From Sphingomonadales bacterium (GTDB taxonomy: Bacteria; Pseudomonadota; Alphaproteobacteria; Sphingomonadales; Sphingomonadaceae), in NCBI GenBank assembly GCA_028868335.1, contig JAGWUU010000096.1:1-10373 (forward strand): a DNA stretch of 10,373 nt, written 5' to 3'. The translations under genes were made by a program, and so were the position numbers. Positions 7,205-10,373 of the stretch are shown here, in pieces. Each line of letters starts with the position of its first letter. The stretch's first letter is position 1. The notes beneath the pieces were generated by a model. It ran no database searches, was not told where the DNA came from, and saw only the letters and a program-made list of their open reading frames with translations.

Positions 7205-7885
7205 TCAGCCTCCCAGCGCCCGGAACAGCATCAGGGTCCGCTCCTTCGCCAGTTCGGCGCTCTCGGGGTGATAGTCCTTGCGCCGGTCCGAGTTGAAGCC
7301 GTGTCCGGCCTCATAGATGAAGTGCTGCGCCGTCGGGTGGCCCTTGGCGATCAGCGCTTCGACCGGCTCGATCGCCACCATCGAATCGAAGCGACCGAAA
7401 TGGGTGATGGTCGCGCATTTCGGCGCCTCGTCGGCAAAGCGGGTGGCAATGTAGCCGCCATAGTAGCAGCTCGCCCCGTCGAGATCGTCTGATAGCTGCG
7501 CCATGCGCCAGGCAACCGATCCGCCGAAGCAATAGCCGGTGATAAACACCGGCCCGCCCCTCTCCTTCATCCAGGCTACGCAGCGCGCGGTATCGTCAAG
7601 GCCCTGGTCCCAGTCGTGCTCCTTGCGAGCGATCTCGACCGCCCTGTCCCAATCGGCGCCGGAGTAGCCCAGCTCGCAGCCGGGTTGCTGGCGATCGAAC
7701 AGGCCGGGGCTGAGCACTTCATAGCCATCGGCGGCATATTCATCGCATAACTCGCGGATATGGTCGGTAACGCCGAAGATCTCCTGCACAAGGATCAGCC
7801 CGCCCCGCCGCTCGCCCTTGGGCGTCGCGTGATAGCAGGGCATCGCGTGCCCGTCGCTCATCGTCAGGTGGATCGTTTCGCCCAT
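7205..7885 (-). CDS. Dienelactone hydrolase family protein
   Basis: A 226-residue alpha/beta hydrolase of the dienelactone hydrolase family. QEIFGV (34-39) supplies Glu35, which in the model enzyme positions the nucleophile. GYCFGG (117-122) is the nucleophile elbow with Cys119, and RFDSMV (Asp167) and AGHGFN (His195) complete the Cys-Asp-His triad. Classical members open dienelactone to maleylacetate in chlorocatechol breakdown, but no ring-cleavage genes are nearby. A general cytoplasmic esterase or lactonase role is therefore more likely. GGAAGGG (7892-7898) lies six bases before the ATG. It is the first gene of the minus-strand run, with a 156-bp divergent region separating it from atpH. 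A perfect 6-bp inverted repeat with a 6-bp spacer lies 16 bp in front of the start and could be an operator. Confidence 0.95.
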   Translation of the reverse strand: MGETIHLTMSDGHAMPCYHATPKGERRGGLILVQEIFGVTDHIRELCDEYAADGYEVLSPGLFDRQQPGCELGYSGADWDRAVEIARKEHDWDQGLDDTARCVAWMKERGGPVFITGYCFGGSVAWRMAQLSDDLDGASCYYGGYIATRFADEAPKCATITHFGRFDSMVAIEPVEALIAKGHPTAQHFIYEAGHGFNSDRRKDYHPESAELAKERTLMLFRALGG

Positions 7886-7901
7886 CGCGTGCCCTTCCCC
7901 G

Positions 7902-7919
7902 CATTCGTATTGGCGAATG
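7902..7919. promoter_or_regulatory. Small palindrome upstream of the hydrolase gene (possible operator)
   Basis: CATTCG (7902-7907) and CGAATG (7914-7919) form a perfect 6-bp inverted repeat with a 6-bp spacer, a layout typical of dimeric repressor sites. It lies 16 bp upstream of the hydrolase ATG, where a repressor could block that gene's promoter. The regulator is unknown and no regulator gene adjoins it. Such short palindromes also arise by chance. Confidence 0.25.
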
Positions 7920-7930
7920 GTCTAACCCCA

Positions 7931-8030
7931 CCTTGCATCGCAGCACAATCGTCGCTATGCGCGCCCCCGTCCCAGGGGTGGTGGTGCAGCAATGCGCCAG
8001 GTCCGCCCCGTCAACGCACCCGATGCAAGG
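7931..8030 (+). promoter_or_regulatory. Inverted-repeat leader in front of atpH, covering its ribosome-binding site
   Basis: CCTTGCATCG (7931-7940) and CGATGCAAGG (8021-8030) are perfect 10-bp reverse complements, 80 bp apart. The right arm contains the AAGG of the atpH ribosome-binding site. Inside the loop, 7982-7988 and 7993-7999 form a 7-bp hairpin (one G-T pair) closed by a GCAA tetraloop. In a transcript containing both arms, pairing would hide the atpH ribosome-binding site and could set expression of the whole operon. The repeat is seen directly; its function is inferred. Confidence 0.35.
7933..7961 (+). promoter_or_regulatory. Weak candidate promoter for the atpHAG operon
   Basis: TTGCAT (7933-7938) and TATGCG (7956-7961) are 17 bp apart, and the -10 box sits within GCTATGCG, similar to the GCTA start of the Caulobacter-type -10 element. 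Each box matches the sigma-70 consensus at only three of six positions. Transcription would start near 7968, leaving the left arm of the 10-bp inverted repeat out of the RNA. This reading therefore competes with the leader-structure idea. Confidence 0.25.
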
Positions 8031-8032
8031 AA
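8027..8032 (+). promoter_or_regulatory. Ribosome-binding site that fixes the GTG start of atpH
   Basis: AAGGAA lies nine bases before GTG 8042. It supports GTG as the start; the upstream in-frame ATG at 7760 lies inside the opposing hydrolase gene. The first four bases belong to the right arm of the 10-bp inverted repeat. Confidence 0.7.
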
Positions 8033-8041
8033 CCTGAGCGC

Positions 8042-8596
8042 GTGGAGATTTCCGGCGGCATTACGGCCAGTCTGCAAGGGCGGTACGCCTCTGCCCTCTA
8101 TGACCTGGCGAGCGAGCAGAAAGCCGTCACCGCGGTCGAATCCGATCTGGAAAAACTTGGTCAGGCGATTCTTTCCAACGGTGATCTCGCTGCGCTGATT
8201 CGCAACCCACAGATCGGCCGTGATGCGGCGGCGAAGGCGATCGACGGCGTGGCTGGGGTACTTGGCGTTTCCGCGCTGACCCGCAATTTCCTCGGCGTGC
8301 TGGCCGGCAACCGCCGTCTTGCCGCGCTGCCCGACATGATCCGCGCCTTCGCGACGATCGCCGCCGCTGCTCGCGGGGAGGCAACTGCCGAGGTGATGAG
8401 CGCCCATCCGCTGTCCGATGCCCAGCTCAAGCAGCTCGGCGAAAAGCTCAAGGCCCGCCAGGGCAAGGACGTCAAGATTACCGCAAAGGTCGATCCCGAG
8501 CTTCTCGGCGGCCTCGTCGTCCGGATCGGCTCGACCCAGATCGACAGCTCGATCCGCACCCGTTTGAATACGCTCGCGCAGGCAATGAAGGGCTGA
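8042..8596 (+). CDS. atpH: F1F0 ATP synthase subunit delta
   Basis: A 184-residue delta subunit (OSCP homologue), which ties the top of the F1 head to the b-subunit stator so that F1 does not spin with the rotor. The N-terminal helical domain starts SLQGRYASALYDLASEQ, and the C-terminal part has LLGGLVVRIGSTQIDSSIRTRLNTL, the family's best signature. The length is usual for Alphaproteobacteria. The start is GTG 8042, chosen from the AAGGAA before it and from homology; an open frame continues upstream to 7760 but overlaps the divergent hydrolase gene. It is the first gene of the F1 operon, ahead of atpA and atpG, with the F0 genes located elsewhere as is common in this class. The stop codon lies in a small perfect hairpin (GGGCT-GAA-AGCCC, 8590-8602). 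Confidence 0.97.
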   Translation: MEISGGITASLQGRYASALYDLASEQKAVTAVESDLEKLGQAILSNGDLAALIRNPQIGRDAAAKAIDGVAGVLGVSALTRNFLGVLAGNRRLAALPDMIRAFATIAAAARGEATAEVMSAHPLSDAQLKQLGEKLKARQGKDVKITAKVDPELLGGLVVRIGSTQIDSSIRTRLNTLAQAMKG

Positions 8597-8635
8597 AAGC
8601 CCGTATGCCCGCAAAGAAGTTGATGAAAGGCTGAA
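8585..8635 (+). repeat. Imperfect 13-bp duplication spanning the atpH-atpA junction
   Basis: ATGAAGGGCTGAA (8585-8597, the end of atpH) recurs as ATGAAAGGCTGAA (8623-8635) with one mismatch, 38 bp further on. The first copy encodes the last codons Met-Lys-Gly-stop of atpH. The second contains the AAAGG ribosome-binding site of atpA and also spells a three-codon open frame whose TGA ends two bases before the atpA ATG. A local duplication may have lengthened a once tighter junction. Confidence 0.45.
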
Positions 8636-8636
8636 C

Positions 8637-10166
8637 ATGGATATCCGCGCCGCTGAAATCTCGAAGGTCATCAAGGACCAGATCGCCAGCTTCGGCACCG
8701 CTGCTCAGGTCAGCGAAGTCGGGTCGGTGCTCTCGGTCGGTGACGGCATCGCCCGCATCCATGGGCTGGACCAGGTCCAGGCCGGTGAAATGGTCGAGTT
8801 CGCCAACGGCGTGCAGGGCATGGCGCTCAACCTCGAAGCCGACAACGTCGGCGTCGTGATCTTCGGCTCGGACGCCGAAATCCGCGAGGGTGACACCGTC
8901 AAGCGCACCGGCACCATCGTCGACGTTCCCGTCGGCAAGGGCCTGCTCGGCCGCGTGGTCGATGCGCTGGGCAATCCGATCGACGGCAAGGGACCGATCA
9001 AGGACGCCACCCGTACCCGCGTCGAGGTCAAGGCTCCCGGCATCATCCCGCGCCAGTCGGTCAACGAGCCGGTGCAGACCGGGCTCAAGGCGATCGACGC
9101 CCTTGTCCCCGTCGGCCGCGGCCAGCGCGAACTGATCATCGGTGACCGCCAGACCGGCAAGACCGCCGTGGCGATCGACACCTTCATCAACCAGAAGGAA
9201 GTCAACCAGGGCGACGACGAGAAGAAGAAGCTCTACTGCATCTACGTTGCCGTCGGCCAGAAGCGCTCGACCGTGGCGCAGATCGTCCGCCAGCTCGAAG
9301 AAAACGGCGCGATGGAATACTCCATCGTCGTCGCCGCGACCGCCTCGGAGCCAGCTCCGCTACAATACCTCGCGCCCTATACCGGCGCGACGATGGGTGA
9401 GTTCTTCCGCGATAACGGCATGCACGCCGTGATCGTCTATGACGACCTTTCCAAGCAAGCCGTCGCTTACCGCCAGATGTCGCTGCTGCTGCGCCGCCCG
9501 CCGGGCCGCGAAGCCTATCCGGGCGACGTGTTCTATCTCCACAGCCGCCTGCTTGAGCGCGCGGCGAAGATGAACGACAGCCTTGGCGGCGGTTCGCTGA
9601 CCGCGCTGCCGATCATCGAAACCCAGGCGGGCGACGTTTCGGCCTATATCCCGACCAACGTGATCTCGATCACCGACGGCCAGATCTTCCTTGAAACCGG
9701 TCTGTTCTACCAGGGCATCCGTCCGGCGATCAACGTCGGCCTGTCGGTCAGCCGCGTCGGCGGCGCCGCCCAGACCAAGGCGATGAAGAAGGTGGCCGGC
9801 TCGATCAAGCTGGAGCTGGCGCAGTACCGCGAAATGGCGGCCTTTGCCCAGTTCGGTTCGGACCTCGACGCTTCGACCCAGAAGCTGCTCAACCGCGGCG
9901 CGCGCCTGACCGAGCTGCTCAAGCAGGCCCAGTTCAGCCCGCTGCCGTTCGAAGAGCAGACCGTGTCGATCTTCGCGGGCACCAACGGTTATCTGGACAG
10001 CATCCCGGTCAACAAGGTCACCGAGTACGAAGCCGAAATGCTCAGCTTCATGCGCGAAAGCCATGCCGACACGCTCAAGCTGATCCGCGACACCCGCGAC
10101 TTTGGCGATGACGCCAAGAAGCAGACCGTCGCCGCACTCGACGCCTTCGCGAAACAGTTCGCTTAA
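8637..10166 (+). CDS. atpA: F1F0 ATP synthase subunit alpha
   Basis: A complete 509-residue alpha subunit, which forms the alpha3-beta3 hexamer of F1, binds nucleotide at non-catalytic sites and lends the arginine finger to the catalytic sites. The N-terminal beta-barrel (about 25-95) contains VLSVGDGIARIHGL. GDRQTGKT (169-176) is the Walker A motif, followed by the strand HAVIVYDD (263-270). RQMSLLLRRPPGREAYPGDVFYLH covers about 279-302, ISITDGQI 343-350 and GLSVSRVGG 368-376, with the probable arginine finger Arg373. The C-terminal helical bundle ends at LDAFAKQFA. Nothing is missing. AAAGG (8626-8630) lies six bases before the ATG. atpH ends 40 bp upstream. atpG begins 103 bp downstream, an unusually wide gap for this operon, because of an 82-bp repeat. 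Confidence 0.99.
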   Translation: MDIRAAEISKVIKDQIASFGTAAQVSEVGSVLSVGDGIARIHGLDQVQAGEMVEFANGVQGMALNLEADNVGVVIFGSDAEIREGDTVKRTGTIVDVPVGKGLLGRVVDALGNPIDGKGPIKDATRTRVEVKAPGIIPRQSVNEPVQTGLKAIDALVPVGRGQRELIIGDRQTGKTAVAIDTFINQKEVNQGDDEKKKLYCIYVAVGQKRSTVAQIVRQLEENGAMEYSIVVAATASEPAPLQYLAPYTGATMGEFFRDNGMHAVIVYDDLSKQAVAYRQMSLLLRRPPGREAYPGDVFYLHSRLLERAAKMNDSLGGGSLTALPIIETQAGDVSAYIPTNVISITDGQIFLETGLFYQGIRPAINVGLSVSRVGGAAQTKAMKKVAGSIKLELAQYREMAAFAQFGSDLDASTQKLLNRGARLTELLKQAQFSPLPFEEQTVSIFAGTNGYLDSIPVNKVTEYEAEMLSFMRESHADTLKLIRDTRDFGDDAKKQTVAALDAFAKQFA

Positions 10167-10171
10167 TTGAA

Positions 10172-10253
10172 CGTCATCCCCGCGCAAGCGGGGATTGCGG
10201 GCCTCTGGGTCCGACCAAGAGGACAGCGATCCCGGATCAGGTCCGGGATGACG
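10172..10253. repeat. 82-bp palindromic repeat element between atpA and atpG
   Basis: The element is bounded by CGTCATCCC (10172-10180) and its reverse complement GGGATGACG (10245-10253). Inside are an 8-bp perfect hairpin with a GCAA loop (10176-10183/10188-10195), a central stem CCTCT/AGAGG (10202-10206/10218-10222) extended by GGT/ACC, and another 8-bp perfect hairpin with a 5-nt loop (10229-10236/10242-10249). The outer hairpins share bases with the terminal repeats, so long-range and local pairing exclude each other. There is no reading frame and no T-run, so it is not a classical terminator. It resembles the GTCATCCC-type interspersed repeats of Alphaproteobacteria and is probably a non-autonomous, REP/MITE-like element. 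Removing it would leave a 21-bp atpA-atpG gap; the atpG ribosome-binding site lies just outside it. Confidence 0.75.
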
Positions 10254-10269
10254 AAATGGAGATAGTTCA

Positions 10270-10373
10270 GTGGCTTCACTGAAAGAACTCAAAGGGCGGA
10301 TCAACTCGGTCAAGTCGACCCAGAAGATCACCAAGGCCAAGCAGATGGTCGCCGCCGCCAAGCTGCGCAAGGC
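10270..10373 (+). CDS. atpG: F1F0 ATP synthase subunit gamma (5' part, cut by window end)
   Basis: The first 34 codons of the gamma subunit, the central shaft of F1 that rotates inside the alpha3-beta3 ring and carries torque from the c-ring. The visible sequence, beginning M-A-S-L-K-E-L-K and continuing INSVKSTQKITKAKQMVAAA, is the highly conserved N-terminal helix of the family, so identification is secure despite truncation. Translation starts at GTG 10270, with GGAGA (10258-10262) seven bases upstream. It follows atpA in the same direction after a repeat-bearing gap. atpD and atpC would be expected next, beyond the window. Confidence 0.96.
   Translation, partial: MASLKELKGRINSVKSTQKITKAKQMVAAAKLRK

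Noticed and set aside
7760..8041. N-terminal extension of atpH to an ATG inside the hydrolase gene
   Set aside because: Delta subunits begin where GTG 8042 places the start, a ribosome-binding site precedes that codon, and the extension would overlap the opposing hydrolase gene by more than 100 bp.
9360..10370. A 336-codon open frame opposite atpA, crossing the repeat and atpG
   Set aside because: It is antisense to highly conserved atpA and its product looks like low-complexity high-GC antisense translation.
1..10373. Whole-window check for CRISPR arrays, tRNA or rRNA genes, transposases, toxin-antitoxin or phage-defence systems
   Set aside because: No regularly spaced repeats, RNA gene signatures or matching protein families were seen. 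Every long coding region is accounted for by a recognised family.

Overview
The window is GC-rich, densely coded DNA that looks like a chromosomal segment of an alphaproteobacterium, most likely a sphingomonad (Sphingomonas, Novosphingobium or Erythrobacter type). The evidence is the strongly alphaproteobacterial F1 ATP synthase alpha subunit, an F1 gene cluster that begins at atpH with no atpBEF genes in front of it, and a GTCATCCC/GGGATGAC palindromic repeat of a kind common in this group. No search was run, so the genus is an inference.

Layout, left to right. Positions 1-13 are the end of a palindromic repeat. Two minus-strand genes follow: a small transaldolase (27-677) and, upstream of it, a DUF4197 lipoprotein (765-1448). 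The primosomal helicase gene priA (1531-3696) runs the other way and overlaps, tail to tail, a five-gene minus-strand run. In order of transcription that run is dienelactone hydrolase (7205-7885), a DJ-1/PfpI-type amidotransferase-like protein (6478-7203), the methylation-damage sensor and repair protein Ada (5380-6411), an isocitrate lyase/PEP mutase family enzyme (4622-5383) and a CPBP membrane protease (3681-4577). Two junctions in the run are nearly seamless (TGACATG and ATGA), which suggests translational coupling. The only sizeable internal gap (66 bp) lies in front of ada, where there is a possible Ada box. Divergent from this run is the F1 operon: atpH (8042-8596), atpA (8637-10166) and the first 34 codons of atpG (from 10270).

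How the genes fit together. PriA restarts stalled replication forks, and Ada removes alkyl lesions and switches on its own regulon. The hydrolase and DJ-1 protein would suit handling of reactive small molecules, but that link is inferred from position only. The atp genes encode the catalytic F1 sector.

I see no clearly new multi-gene system. The most interesting material is non-coding. An 82-bp repeat with nested inverted repeats sits between atpA and atpG, and a matching end lies at the left edge of the window. A perfect 10-bp inverted repeat in the atpH leader covers the atpH ribosome-binding site. A near-duplicate of the atpH stop region supplies the atpA ribosome-binding site. No tRNA, rRNA, CRISPR array, insertion sequence or convincing intrinsic terminator was seen. 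No gene-free stretch exceeds 300 bp; the longest is the 156-bp divergent region 7886-8041.
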